Part shown: one piece after another, positions 17,884-27,502 of the stretch | Numbering within the stretch: position 1 is the first letter of the stretch | How the letters are laid out: each line of letters starts with the position of its first letter | Source: Vitreoscilla stercoraria DSM 513 | GTDB lineage: Bacteria > Pseudomonadota > Gammaproteobacteria > Burkholderiales > Neisseriaceae | Length of the DNA: 64,000 nt | Direction: 5' to 3' | Assembly: GCF_000382305.1 (NCBI RefSeq) | Contig: NZ_KB908020.1 | Coordinates: 124,001-188,000, forward strand | Made by a program: the position numbers and the translations under genes | The notes under the pieces: model-generated | What the model was told of the DNA's origin: nothing | Databases searched by the model: none | What the model saw: the letters and a program-made list of their open reading frames with translations, nothing else

Positions 17884-18663
17884 TTATTTCAACATATTGC
17901 TTAAAAAAGCTTGTGTACGTGGATGCTTGGGCTTGTCAAAAAAAGCTTTGGCTTCGCCCACTTCCAACATCACACCGCCATCCATAAAGCACACTGTATC
18001 TGCCACTTCACGCGCAAAACCCATTTCATGCGTCACCACGACCATGGTCATATTGTCTTCGGCCAATTGCTGCATGGTTTTGAGTACTTCACCAGTGAGT
18101 TCTGGATCCAGTGCCGAAGTTGGCTCATCAAACAACATGATGTCAGGCTGCATCGCCAACGCACGGGCAATGGCCACACGTTGTTTTTGACCACCAGACA
18201 ATTGCGATGGGTAAAAATCGTGTTTTTCAGCCAAGCCGACTTTGGCAAGCAATTCGTGCGCTAAAGGCAAAATGTCTTCTTTGCGCATTTTTTTGACTGT
18301 CATCGGCGCTTCGATGATGTTTTGAATCACAGTCATGTGCGGGAATAAGTTGAATTGTTGGAACACCATGCCCATTTGTGCACAAATGGTTTTGACTTCT
18401 TGGTCTGATTTGTATTGAGCGTTGCCTTGGGCATCAGATGCCACCATCGTCAAACCTTCAATGGCAATGCTGCCGCCATTGATGACTTCCAAATGGTTTA
18501 AGCAGCGTAGCAAGGTAGATTTGCCCGAGCCAGACGAACCAATAATCGCCACCACTTCGCTTTTAGCGACCTGTAAACTCACATCTTTTAACACTTCCAA
18601 TGAACCGTAAGATTTGCGGATGTGCTGAGCGTCAATCATCCAATCAGTCTTCGTAGACGGCAT
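17884..18663 (-). CDS. Polar amino acid ABC transporter ATP-binding protein
   Basis: The product has 259 residues and is a GlnQ/HisP-type ATPase. Walker A is [12 protein letters not shown], the Q-loop is [12 protein letters not shown], the ABC signature is [15 protein letters not shown], Walker B is [14 protein letters not shown], and the switch His is in [10 protein letters not shown]. The start at 18663 overlaps the end of the permease gene by 20 bp and has GGAG at good spacing; an internal ATG at 18639 is the alternative. It is the last gene of a three-gene importer (binding protein, permease, ATPase) read leftwards and powers uptake of an amino acid. The substrate is not determined by sequence alone. 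Confidence 0.93.
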   Translation of the reverse strand: MPSTKTDWMIDAQHIRKSYGSLEVLKDVSLQVAKSEVVAIIGSSGSGKSTLLRCLNHLEVINGGSIAIEGLTMVASDAQGNAQYKSDQEVKTICAQMGMVFQQFNLFPHMTVIQNIIEAPMTVKKMRKEDILPLAHELLAKVGLAEKHDFYPSQLSGGQKQRVAIARALAMQPDIMLFDEPTSALDPELTGEVLKTMQQLAEDNMTMVVVTHEMGFAREVADTVCFMDGGVMLEVGEAKAFFDKPKHPRTQAFLSNMLK

Positions 18664-19288
18664 AGCGTTTCTCCATGTATTGGAACATCCAAGTCAAAAT
18701 CAAAGTCATGATGAGGTAAAAGGCAGCAGCAGTGATAAACGGGGTCACGTTGAAATCGCGTTGCACAATATTGCGTGTGGCACGCAACAAATCATTCAAT
18801 GCCAAGATGTAAACCAAAGAAGTGTCTTTGACTAAGGTAATGGTTTCGTTGGACAAAGGCGGGAGAATTTTTTTCCACATTTGCGGTAACACAATGCGGC
18901 GCATGGTTTGGGGGTAAGACATACCCAAAGTTTTGGCCGCTTCGTATTGACCTTTGCCGATGGCCAAAATACCACCACGGAAAATCTCGGCAAAATAAGC
19001 AGCATAATTCAAAGCAAATGCCACCACTGCCGCAGTAAAATCAGGCAGCAAGATGCCCACTGATGGCAAGGCAAAATAGATGAACAGCATTTGCAGCATC
19101 AAAGGTGTGCCACGCATCAGCCAAATATAGCCATTGACCAGTACATCCAGTATTTTGTATTTTGACAAGCGCATTAATGCCAAAATCAAACCCAAAGGGA
19201 CAGAGAGCATCAAGGTAATCACGAACAGTTTTAGCGTGACTTGAGCCCCTTCCCACATGGGCGGTAGCATTTGTAATAAATAATCCAT
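18644..19288 (-). CDS. Polar amino acid ABC transporter permease (HisM/GlnP type)
   Basis: The product is about 214 residues from the ATG at 19288, which is preceded by GGAAA. A longer TTG-initiated reading to 19333 would run into the hairpin and is unlikely. There are four to five membrane helices. The permease EAA loop is visible as [23 protein letters not shown], and the N-terminal [11 protein letters not shown] block is typical of the His/Glu/Arg permease family. It would function as a homodimer with the ATPase encoded by the overlapping next gene. It is separated from the binding-protein gene by a 15-bp hairpin that may reduce read-through. Confidence 0.93.
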   Translation of the reverse strand: MDYLLQMLPPMWEGAQVTLKLFVITLMLSVPLGLILALMRLSKYKILDVLVNGYIWLMRGTPLMLQMLFIYFALPSVGILLPDFTAAVVAFALNYAAYFAEIFRGGILAIGKGQYEAAKTLGMSYPQTMRRIVLPQMWKKILPPLSNETITLVKDTSLVYILALNDLLRATRNIVQRDFNVTPFITAAAFYLIMTLILTWMFQYMEKRYAVYED

Positions 19289-19329
19289 GTGTGTTTCCAA
19301 ACTTAAAATCGGTACGTTTTCAACAAAAG

Positions 19330-19365
19330 ACAACGCTGTCTGAATGATATTTCAGACAGCGTTGT
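19330..19365 (-). repeat. Hairpin between binding-protein and permease genes, containing GCTGTCTGAA
   Basis: 15-bp perfect arms (19330-19344 and 19351-19365) with a 6-base loop. The arm CGCTGTCTGAA differs by one base from the classical neisserial uptake core GCCGTCTGAA, unlike every other hairpin in the window. Its position after the binding-protein gene suits an attenuator giving excess binding protein over permease. Confidence 0.75.
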
Positions 19366-19391
19366 AAGGTGTTACAAACGCAGTATCGTGC

Positions 19392-20225
19392 TTATTTCAC
19401 GATGTCTTTACCAAACCATTGGTTGGCAATTTTAGCAGAAGTACCGTCGGCTTTCATATTATCCAAAGCCTCTTGCAATTTCGCTTGCAAGGCTGCGTCT
19501 TCTAAACGCATGCCTACGCCATATTCTTCAGTGCCAAAGTTGTCTTCCAAAACCACGTATTCAGTTGGTTTTTTAGCCACATAATAACGACCTACCACTT
19601 CGTCGACTACCACCGCATCAATGCGTTTCACGCCCAAATCCATCAAAGCGGTCACGTTGTCGCCATATTTTTTCAATTCTTTGAATGATTTGGCAACGGC
19701 ATCGGCCTCAATCGCTGGAACCGCACTGCTTCCGTCCTGTACGCCGACGACTTTACCATTCAAATCGGTTTTGACTTTGATTGGAGAGCCCGCTGCAACC
19801 ACGATGATTTGATGGTTTTCCATGTAAGGCTTAGAGAACAAAATATTTTGTTTGCGCTCTTCGGTGATGGTCAAACCGTTCCACAACATGTCGATGCGTT
19901 TGGATTTCAATTCAGATTCTTTGGCAGACCAATCAATCGGTTTGAATTCCATCTCAATGCCCATTTTTGCGCCTGCAGCACGAGCCATATCAATGTCAAA
20001 ACCAACCAATTCGTTTTTGTCATTACGAAAGCCCATAGGAGGGAAGTTGTCATCCAAGCCTACTACGATTTTGCTTGGCAAAGCGGCTGCAGGAGCACTG
20101 GCAGCTTGTGTGTCAGAAGCAGCAGGTGTAGTAGGAGCTGCGGTTTGGTTGCTATTGCCACCACAAGCGCTCAATAACATGGCTGATACAGAAACTGTCA
20201 TCAAAGAGGCAAATAATTTTTGCAT
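19392..20225 (-). CDS. Amino acid ABC transporter substrate-binding lipoprotein
   Basis: The product has 277 residues. A lipoprotein signal ends at MLLSAC (lipobox), followed by an Ala/Thr-rich linker of about 25 residues. The mature domain is a family 3 solute-binding protein: IVVGLDDNFPPMGFRNDKNELVGFDID, IDMLWNGLTITEERK, MENHQIIVV, VVGVQDGSSA. This group binds polar amino acids (glutamine, histidine, arginine type); the ligand is not clear. It is the first gene of the importer operon, as usual for the most abundant component. Confidence 0.92.
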   Translation of the reverse strand: MQKLFASLMTVSVSAMLLSACGGNSNQTAAPTTPAASDTQAASAPAAALPSKIVVGLDDNFPPMGFRNDKNELVGFDIDMARAAGAKMGIEMEFKPIDWSAKESELKSKRIDMLWNGLTITEERKQNILFSKPYMENHQIIVVAAGSPIKVKTDLNGKVVGVQDGSSAVPAIEADAVAKSFKELKKYGDNVTALMDLGVKRIDAVVVDEVVGRYYVAKKPTEYVVLEDNFGTEEYGVGMRLEDAALQAKLQEALDNMKADGTSAKIANQWFGKDIVK

Positions 20226-20421
20226 GAAACGGTCATCCTAAAGAAGTGCGTATAACTACAAAATGATTAAAAATGCGACAAGAACATCAAAATTCAACTT
20301 GAGATTGTCATCTTTATTGTGAAGTTTGGCAATCAAAACGTGTGAAATTGTCGCGAATTGGATTTTTTAGAAACAATGAATAAGCTTGAGGGTGTTTTTT
20401 AGTTTTTTTAAAAGGGGTATC

Positions 20422-20733
20422 TTAAACAGTTGCATCGGTGCAATACAGTTGCTTACTTAAAGTAATTAACTGTGAAATCATAGGATCTGAAACATGATAA
20501 AAAACAGTCTGTCCTTGTTTGCGCGGACTGACCAAACCTTCATCGCGTAAAATTTTCAAATGTTGCGATAAGGGCGAAGCATTTAAATGAATATAGCGAT
20601 TCAATTGACCGACACACAATTCTTGGTGTTCCAATAAAACACATAAAATCATCAGGCGATGTGGGTTGCTAAGTAACTTGTAAATTTGTGCAACATTTTC
20701 AGCTTGTTGCCACATTAAATGGTTCGAATTCAT
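20422..20733 (-). CDS. ArsR/SmtB-family transcriptional regulator
   Basis: The product is 103 residues from the ATG at 20733 (a GTG at 20742 is possible; neither has a good ribosome site). The winged helix-turn-helix is plain: IYKLLSNPHRLMILCVLL, then HLNASPLSQHLKILRDEGLVSPRKQGQTVFYHV. Three cysteines are present, two in or near the first helices (ILCVLL and HQELCVGQL) and one near the C-terminus (QLYCTDATV). A distant Cys pair is used by BigR/SqrR-type persulfide sensors, but metal or other sensing is equally possible. It is a lone gene; no metal exporter or sulfur gene adjoins it. Confidence 0.85.
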   Translation of the reverse strand: MNSNHLMWQQAENVAQIYKLLSNPHRLMILCVLLEHQELCVGQLNRYIHLNASPLSQHLKILRDEGLVSPRKQGQTVFYHVSDPMISQLITLSKQLYCTDATV

Positions 20734-21086
20734 GGTATTCACACATATTGAAAACAGAAAATAGAGTAATTTATAAAATTTTAATCATATGGAATGAAAA
20801 TGTAAATAAAAATAAATACTTTTAGAGAGTTGATATTCTTTATAAATATGCAAGATAGCTATGTATTATGACAAAAACTCATTAAGTATCTTAATCTTTT
20901 GAAGATTGTTGGATGACTTTATTAAATGTAACTGATTCTTGTTTAGATTGTATAAATCTATAATCAAGATGATTGTGATAAAAGCAGTTTCATACAGACT
21001 AAATTTGATTTAAAATCTACATGTTGTTTTGCAACAGCATAGAATACGAATAAGAACCGTTTATATTTAAACAAAAGGAAACATCA
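20734..21086. other. AT-rich divergent gap between the ArsR gene and acnB
   Basis: About 350 bp with no coding frame and no repeat of the DUS-like family. It carries the acnB leader with AAAAGGAAA before the ATG. Promoters for both genes are expected, but I could not place them confidently. Confidence 0.45.
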
Positions 21087-23678
21087 ATGTCTTTCTTGGA
21101 TAGTTACCGTGCCCATGTGGCAGAGCGCGCCTCTTTAGGAATCGTACCTTTGCCATTGACAGCTGCTCAAACTGCTGACTTGGTTGAGTTGTTGAAAAAT
21201 CCACCTGAAGGTGAAGGTGAGTTTTTGGTGGATTTGTTGACCCACCGTGTGCCGCCTGGCGTGGATGATGCTGCTAAAGTTAAAGCCTCTTTCTTGGCTG
21301 CTGTGGCTGAAGGCTCAGTGGCAAGTCCATTGGTCAATGCGCAATTGGCAACCAAATTATTGGGTACCATGTTGGGTGGTTACAATATTTCAGCTTTGGT
21401 TGAGTTATTGGACGACGAACAATTGGCAGCAACTGCGGCTGAAGGCTTGAAACATACTTTGTTGATGTTTGATGCGTTCCATGACGTAAAAGTTAAAATG
21501 GACAATGGCAATGCTTATGCCAAAGAAGTGATTGAATCTTGGGCCAATGCTGAGTGGTTCACTTCACGTCCTAAAGTAGAAGAAAAAATCACCATCACTG
21601 TATTTAAAGTGACTGGCGAAACCAATACCGACGATTTGTCTCCAGCCCCTGATGCTTGGAGCCGTCCTGATATTCCATTGCACGCGTTGGCCATGTTGAA
21701 AAACCCACGTGATGGCATCACGCCCGACCAAGCAGGTTCTGTGGGTCCTGTAAAATTGTTGGAAGAATTGACTGCTAAAGGCAATTTGGTCGCTTACGTG
21801 GGCGACGTTGTGGGTACTGGTTCTAGCCGTAAATCTGCTACCAACTCTGTGATTTGGTACACAGGTCAAGACATTCCATTTGTACCGAACAAACGTTTCG
21901 GTGGCGTGTGCTTGGGTGGCAAAATTGCACCGATTTTCTTCAATACCCAAGAAGACTCTGGCGCATTGCCTATCGAAGTAGATGTGTCTAACTTGAACAT
22001 GGGTGATGTGGTTGACATCTATCCATACGAAGGCAAAATCGTTAAAGCAGGCGAAACCATCGCTAACTTTGAATTGAAATCACAAGTGTTGTTGGACGAA
22101 GTTCAAGCTGGTGGTCGTATTAACTTGATTATCGGTCGTGGTTTGACTGGTAAAGCACGCGAAGCTTTGGGCTTGCCTGCATCAGATGCATTCCGTTTAC
22201 CACAAGCACCTGCTGAAACTTCTGCTGGCTTCACTTTGGCTCAAAAAATGGTTGGTCGCGCATGTGGTTTGCCAGAAAACCAAGGCGTGCGTCCGGGTAC
22301 TTACTGTGAACCTAAAATGACCACTGTTGGTTCTCAAGACACCACAGGTCCTATGACTCGTGATGAATTGAAAGACTTGGCTTGCTTGGGCTTCTCTGCT
22401 GACTTGGTGATGCAATCATTCTGTCACACTGCAGCGTATCCAAAACCAGTTGACGTGAAAACCCACAAAGAATTGCCTGAGTTCATTTCAACTCGTGGCG
22501 GTGTGTCTTTGCGTCCAGGCGATGGCGTGATTCACTCTTGGTTGAACCGTTTGTTGATGCCTGACACAGTAGGTACTGGTGGCGACTCGCACACTCGTTT
22601 CCCTATCGGTATTTCATTCCCAGCAGGCTCTGGCTTGGTAGCATTTGCTGCTGCCACTGGCGTGATGCCTTTGGACATGCCTGAATCGGTATTGGTACGC
22701 TTCTCTGGTAACTTGCAACCTGGTATCACTTTGCGTGATATGGTGAACGCGATTCCTTTGTACGCTATTAAAGCGGGCTTGTTGACTGTTGCCAAAGCTG
22801 GTAAGAAAAACATCTTCTCTGGCCGCGTGTTGGAAATTGAAGGTTTGCCTGATTTGAAAGTAGAGCAAGCGTTTGAATTGACCGATGCTTCTGCTGAGCG
22901 TTCTGCTGCAGGTTGTACGGTTAAATTGAACCCAGAACCGATCATTGAATACATGCAATCTAACATCGTATTGATGAAAAACATGATTGCTGACGGTTAC
23001 GAAGATGCCCGCACTTTGGCGCGTCGTATTGAAAGCATGGAAAAATGGTTGGCGAATCCTAACTTGTTGGAAGCCGATGCTGATGCTGAATACGCAGCTG
23101 TTATCGAAATCAACATGGACGACATCAAAGAGCCTATCTTGGCTTGCCCTAACGACCCAGATGATGTGAAAGTATTGTCTGAAGTCGCTGGCACTAAGAT
23201 TGATGAAGTGTTCATCGGTTCTTGCATGACCAACATCGGTCACTTCCGTGCTGCAGGTAAATTGTTAGAAGGCAAAGCGGACATTCCAGTACGCTTGTGG
23301 GTTGCGCCTCCTACCAAAATGGACGCAGAGCAATTGTCTGACGAAGGTTACTACGGCATCTTAGGTCGTGCTGGCGCGCGTATGGAAATGCCAGGTTGCT
23401 CATTGTGTATGGGTAACCAAGCACAAGTGCGCGAAGGTGCGACTGTGGTGTCTACTTCTACTCGTAACTTCCCGAACCGTTTGGGCAAAAACACTTACGT
23501 GTATTTGAGCTCGGCTGAATTGGCTGCGATTGCATCTAAATTGGGTCACTTGCCAAGCGTTGAGGAATACCATCAAAATGTGGCCATCATCAACGAAAAA
23601 GGCGCAGAAGTTTACCGTTACATGAATTTCAATCAAATTGAAAAATACGAAACGGTTGCTGCTAAAGTTGAGATTTAA
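21087..23678 (+). CDS. acnB: Aconitate hydratase B
   Basis: The product has 863 residues (E. coli AcnB 865). The B-type order is present: N-terminal HEAT-like domain ([18 protein letters not shown]), swivel domain with [19 protein letters not shown], then catalytic domains with [25 protein letters not shown] and the cluster cysteines in [11 protein letters not shown]. The 4Fe-4S enzyme isomerises citrate to isocitrate; apo-AcnB of other bacteria also binds mRNA. A strong AAAAGGAAA site precedes the ATG. It is monocistronic, ending in a UUCG-loop terminator. Confidence 0.97.
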   Translation: MSFLDSYRAHVAERASLGIVPLPLTAAQTADLVELLKNPPEGEGEFLVDLLTHRVPPGVDDAAKVKASFLAAVAEGSVASPLVNAQLATKLLGTMLGGYNISALVELLDDEQLAATAAEGLKHTLLMFDAFHDVKVKMDNGNAYAKEVIESWANAEWFTSRPKVEEKITITVFKVTGETNTDDLSPAPDAWSRPDIPLHALAMLKNPRDGITPDQAGSVGPVKLLEELTAKGNLVAYVGDVVGTGSSRKSATNSVIWYTGQDIPFVPNKRFGGVCLGGKIAPIFFNTQEDSGALPIEVDVSNLNMGDVVDIYPYEGKIVKAGETIANFELKSQVLLDEVQAGGRINLIIGRGLTGKAREALGLPASDAFRLPQAPAETSAGFTLAQKMVGRACGLPENQGVRPGTYCEPKMTTVGSQDTTGPMTRDELKDLACLGFSADLVMQSFCHTAAYPKPVDVKTHKELPEFISTRGGVSLRPGDGVIHSWLNRLLMPDTVGTGGDSHTRFPIGISFPAGSGLVAFAAATGVMPLDMPESVLVRFSGNLQPGITLRDMVNAIPLYAIKAGLLTVAKAGKKNIFSGRVLEIEGLPDLKVEQAFELTDASAERSAAGCTVKLNPEPIIEYMQSNIVLMKNMIADGYEDARTLARRIESMEKWLANPNLLEADADAEYAAVIEINMDDIKEPILACPNDPDDVKVLSEVAGTKIDEVFIGSCMTNIGHFRAAGKLLEGKADIPVRLWVAPPTKMDAEQLSDEGYYGILGRAGARMEMPGCSLCMGNQAQVREGATVVSTSTRNFPNRLGKNTYVYLSSAELAAIASKLGHLPSVEEYHQNVAIINEKGAEVYRYMNFNQIEKYETVAAKVEI

Positions 23679-23701
23679 TCATTGAATAAATGATTTGCAT
23701 C

Positions 23702-23729
23702 AAGCCCCATCTTCGGATGGGGCTTTTTT
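23702..23729 (+). terminator. Rho-independent terminator after acnB
   Basis: AAGCCCCATC (23702-23711), TTCG loop, GATGGGGCTT (23716-23725), then T-run. A canonical strong terminator, not built from the DUS-like repeat. Confidence 0.95.
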
Positions 23730-23734
23730 GTAGC

Positions 23735-23748
23735 AAGCGTCCTGAAAA
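23735..23748 (+). repeat. Single DUS-like repeat (GAAAA variant)
   Basis: AAGCGTCCTGAAAA, directly after the acnB terminator and 52 bp before ftsK. Unpaired. Confidence 0.6.
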
Positions 23749-23799
23749 CAGGTACAATAAGCTCACTTTACGGATACAAACAAATCTTCACAAAATAAT

Positions 23800-26700
23800 A
23801 TGATCTGGATTCTTGCATTGATATTGGTGGTAAGCATTATATGGTTCTATAAGCGCGAAGCGAAAAAGCGTGCAGAATGGAAGATGGAATACCTATATTT
23901 AAAGCGTCATGAAAAAGACGAGCCATTAGTATCTCCGATAGTTGATGATGGGATGGATTTGAATTCAGAATTGGTATCCACACCACACAAGCGTCCTGAA
24001 ACCCAAGATATTCCAAGTCAATTTGCCACATCATCGGTTAATATCAATATGGCATTCAATGATGAATTGTTGACCACGCCAGAGCCAGAAAAAAATACCG
24101 ATGTGAAGTGGAAGAATTTACAACACAAAGTACAAGACAGTTTGCGAGAAACCAGTTCTGTGTCTTTGCAGCGTGGGCAAGATTGGTTCAGCAGCGTCAA
24201 ACAAGCTGCCAAACATCAAAAATCTGAAAAAGTGGTGACCGCTGAGACAACAACGTCGGTGCCACCTGTACAAGCTGTTGTATTGGCAGAGACAGGGATG
24301 GATGATGAGCCAGATGCAAAAGATTTGGCTGCTTATCCGTTGTGGATGCCGACTGAAACAGAGATACCTAACGCGATAGCAACATTACCAGACGCCAACA
24401 AACAAAATACAACCATTCATTCAGCCGCTCAGCGCACAAATGTGATTGAAGTATCAGATTTGAATGAAATGGTATTTAAAGCCATGCAAATGGATGAGTC
24501 GGGTTTGCAATATGACGATGCCTTCATGTCCCACGAAGAAAATTGGGATCGTTGGTCAGATGAGACTGAGGACAATATGCGCCAAGAAATCACTTTAGAG
24601 GAAATCAATGCCCGCCGTGAGCGTTTGCGTGAGCGCCAACGTATACAGCCGCATGTATTTGAACCTGAGTTTATTCCTCATCAAAATATCATTGAAGAAA
24701 ATGATGTGGCGCATGTGATTCGTGCAATCAAGGAAGAGGCTGTGCCTGTTGTGCTTGCGGCAGAAACCATTGAGGCTGAGGCAGTAGAACATGTGATTCA
24801 GTCTATCAAAGCCGAGCAAAAAATTGCGCCTGCTCCTGAGTTGGAAGTCATTGAATTCATACCTAAAGAAGCTGAAAAACAAGCCATCACAATGCCATTG
24901 CAAACCATAGGTTTAGACGAAATTCAACAACACCAAAATATTTTACAAGCGCGTGCTCAAAAAGTTGCTAAAGTGAGCGTGGACAAAAGCCGTTTGGAAA
25001 CCATTCATTTGCCTGAGCACACTTATGTGCCTAAGCTTAAAGTAGAAAAAATGACGCATGAGGTGATTGAATTCCCTAATGCGGTGGTGAAAAAAGTCAC
25101 GCCCAAATCTGCCCCAAGCTTGCAAACCATTGTTTTAACCGAAGAAGGTTTGCAAACTGTACAGGCCAATGAAACCATGACCTCTAGCGTGCGTCCAGGT
25201 CGTGCGGCTTCGGATACTGCATTGTTGAATGCGATGGTTGAAGGGCGCACACAAGCGATGATTGCCGATGATGATATTCGTGCCAATTTATTGCGTCAAC
25301 GCATGGCACGCCGTCGTGGTGCCAATGATGTGGCAGTAGCAGGTTTGTTGTCTAACAGTGTGATTGCTGAAGAAGAAGTATTGGCGAATTTGGCAAAGAC
25401 CGATTCACCAGTCAATCGCCAACAGCGTCCTGTAAAACCACGCCCATTGGTGCGTGACAGTGTGATTCCACCGACTTCGCGTGTGGGTGGTGAGCATGGT
25501 TTTAAAGTGAAACCACAAGCCAGTACTTCTGTTCCTGTGCAGCCGATATCCACCCGTTTTACCCCATTTTCACATTCTGAATTGCAAACATCTGAAACCG
25601 ATGCCAATGCGCCTACGGAGCCTGTCTCCGTCAATGTGGTACCTGTTATGCCATCGCAAGCGGCTGCGTCTGAATCGGTGTTGGTGCCTGTGTTACAGGC
25701 CGCTATAGACACGACGTTGCCTGTGGAGGCGTCAGCCCAATTTGCCTCCGCCAATGTATTGATGCCTGTTGTTGCGCCAGTTCATACGGTGACAGAAAAA
25801 GCAGTGGCGGCACTGGCAAACCGTGTGGATGTCGCCAATCAAGTGGTGCGTTCTTCTAAAACCGTTGTTGATTCTGCTGTATTGCCATCTAAAAAAACGG
25901 TGGCGCCAATTGTTTGGGACGATGCAAATGAATTATTGCCTAGTGTCGGATTGCTTCAACCTGCGATAGACGACAGTGCCTTGCGTCCGAATGAAGAAAT
26001 TTTGCTGAACAATGGCATCATCATCGAAGAAAAATTGGCTGAGTTCAAAGTCAATGTCACAGTGACCGATGCTTATGCAGGTCCCGTCATCACCCGTTAT
26101 GAAATTGAACCTGCAACAGGTGTGCGTGGTTCGCAAGTGGTGAATTTGGAAAAAGATTTGGCGCGCTCGCTTGGCTTTGCATCGATTCGTGTGGTTGAAA
26201 CCATTCCGGGTAAAACGTGCATGGGTTTGGAATTGCCGAACCCAAAACGCCAAATCATTCGCCTGTCTTCTGTTTTGCAATCGGTGGCGTTTCAAGAATC
26301 CAAGTCCAAATTGACTTTGGTTTTGGGTCAAGACATCTCGGGCAATCCTGTGGTGACTGATTTGGCCAAAGCACCGCATTTGCTCGTGGCAGGCACGACA
26401 GGTTCAGGCAAGTCTGTGGGCGTAAACGCAATGATTTTGTCATTGCTGTACAAAGCCACGCCTGAAGAAGTGCGCATGATTATGATTGATCCGAAAATGT
26501 TGGAGTTGTCGGTATACGAAGGCATTCCGCATTTGCTCGCACCTGTGGTGACTGACATGCGTTTGGCGGCCAATGCTTTGAATTGGTGTGTGGGTGAAAT
26601 GGAAAAACGCTACCGCTTGATGAGTCATTTGGGCGTGCGCAACGTGGCTGGTTACAATCAAAAAATTGTCGAAGCCCAAGCCAAAGGCCAACGCATAGCC

Positions 26701-27408
26701 AATCCATTCAGCCTCACCCCTGAAACGCCTGAATTATTAGAAAAATTGCCTTTCATTGTCGTGGTCGTGGATGAGTTTGCTGATTTGATGATGACAGCAG
26801 GCAAAAAAATCGAAGAATTGATTGCCCGTTTGGCACAAAAAGCCCGAGCGGCAGGCATCCATTTGATTTTGGCGACGCAACGTCCATCGGTGGATGTGAT
26901 TACTGGTTTGATCAAAGCCAATATTCCGACTCGCATTGCGTTTCAAGTATCGAGCAAAATTGATTCACGTACTATTTTGGATCAAATGGGGGCAGAAAAC
27001 TTGCTCGGACAAGGTGACATGTTGTTCTTGCCACCGGGCACAGGCTATCCACGTCGCGTGCATGGCGCGTTTGTGGCGGACGATGAAGTGCACAATGTGG
27101 TGGAATATTTGAAGCAGTTTGGCGAGCCTGATTATGTCGAAGACTTGCTCACGCATGGTGGCATTGATGACAGCAGCGGTGCAGATGGTGGCAATGCGCG
27201 TGCTGCCGAAGAAGACCCATTGTATGACCAAGCGGTGCATTTTGTCGCAACCAGTGGCAAAACTTCGATTTCAGCCGTGCAACGCCAATTGCGCATCGGC
27301 TACAACCGCGCCGCGCGTTTGGTTGAGCAAATGGAGGCGGCAGGCGTGTTGTCCGCGCCCGAACACAACGGCAACCGCACTTTGTTGATACCGCAACAGG
27401 CTCAATAA
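23800..27408 (+). CDS. ftsK: DNA translocase FtsK with a single N-terminal membrane helix
   Basis: The product has 1202 residues. One hydrophobic segment at about 2-16 is followed by a basic stretch ([11 protein letters not shown]), not the four helices of E. coli FtsK. A linker of some 700 residues follows, rich in Glu, Val, Thr and Pro. The motor begins near residue 720 ([19 protein letters not shown]). Walker A is GTTGSGKS, about 865-872, and Walker B is [12 protein letters not shown], Asp991. The C-terminal gamma winged helix reads [20 protein letters not shown], followed by [11 protein letters not shown]. It pumps DNA at the septum and activates XerCD at dif. The motor closely follows the single-helix FtsK I know from Neisseria. 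Two DUS-like GCGTCCTG copies lie inside the linker (23989 and 25425). Confidence 0.95.
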   Translation: MIWILALILVVSIIWFYKREAKKRAEWKMEYLYLKRHEKDEPLVSPIVDDGMDLNSELVSTPHKRPETQDIPSQFATSSVNINMAFNDELLTTPEPEKNTDVKWKNLQHKVQDSLRETSSVSLQRGQDWFSSVKQAAKHQKSEKVVTAETTTSVPPVQAVVLAETGMDDEPDAKDLAAYPLWMPTETEIPNAIATLPDANKQNTTIHSAAQRTNVIEVSDLNEMVFKAMQMDESGLQYDDAFMSHEENWDRWSDETEDNMRQEITLEEINARRERLRERQRIQPHVFEPEFIPHQNIIEENDVAHVIRAIKEEAVPVVLAAETIEAEAVEHVIQSIKAEQKIAPAPELEVIEFIPKEAEKQAITMPLQTIGLDEIQQHQNILQARAQKVAKVSVDKSRLETIHLPEHTYVPKLKVEKMTHEVIEFPNAVVKKVTPKSAPSLQTIVLTEEGLQTVQANETMTSSVRPGRAASDTALLNAMVEGRTQAMIADDDIRANLLRQRMARRRGANDVAVAGLLSNSVIAEEEVLANLAKTDSPVNRQQRPVKPRPLVRDSVIPPTSRVGGEHGFKVKPQASTSVPVQPISTRFTPFSHSELQTSETDANAPTEPVSVNVVPVMPSQAAASESVLVPVLQAAIDTTLPVEASAQFASANVLMPVVAPVHTVTEKAVAALANRVDVANQVVRSSKTVVDSAVLPSKKTVAPIVWDDANELLPSVGLLQPAIDDSALRPNEEILLNNGIIIEEKLAEFKVNVTVTDAYAGPVITRYEIEPATGVRGSQVVNLEKDLARSLGFASIRVVETIPGKTCMGLELPNPKRQIIRLSSVLQSVAFQESKSKLTLVLGQDISGNPVVTDLAKAPHLLVAGTTGSGKSVGVNAMILSLLYKATPEEVRMIMIDPKMLELSVYEGIPHLLAPVVTDMRLAANALNWCVGEMEKRYRLMSHLGVRNVAGYNQKIVEAQAKGQRIANPFSLTPETPELLEKLPFIVVVVDEFADLMMTAGKKIEELIARLAQKARAAGIHLILATQRPSVDVITGLIKANIPTRIAFQVSSKIDSRTILDQMGAENLLGQGDMLFLPPGTGYPRRVHGAFVADDEVHNVVEYLKQFGEPDYVEDLLTHGGIDDSSGADGGNARAAEEDPLYDQAVHFVATSGKTSISAVQRQLRIGYNRAARLVEQMEAAGVLSAPEHNGNRTLLIPQQAQ

Positions 27409-27443
27409 GCTTGTTTTGAGGTTTTTATTTGGGTAGGACATGT

Positions 27444-27470
27444 TTACAGGACGCTTAAAGCGTCCTGTAA
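27444..27470. repeat. DUS-like inverted pair in reversed order, upstream of the HEPN gene
   Basis: TTACAGGACGCTT (27444-27456), one base, AAGCGTCCTGTAA (27458-27470). The order of the two half-sites is opposite to most hairpins in the window. It lies 35 bp after the ftsK stop and may terminate ftsK, although there is no T-run. Confidence 0.8.
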
Positions 27471-27502
27471 GTTGATCTAATTAAGATATTAAGAGATGCT
27501 TT

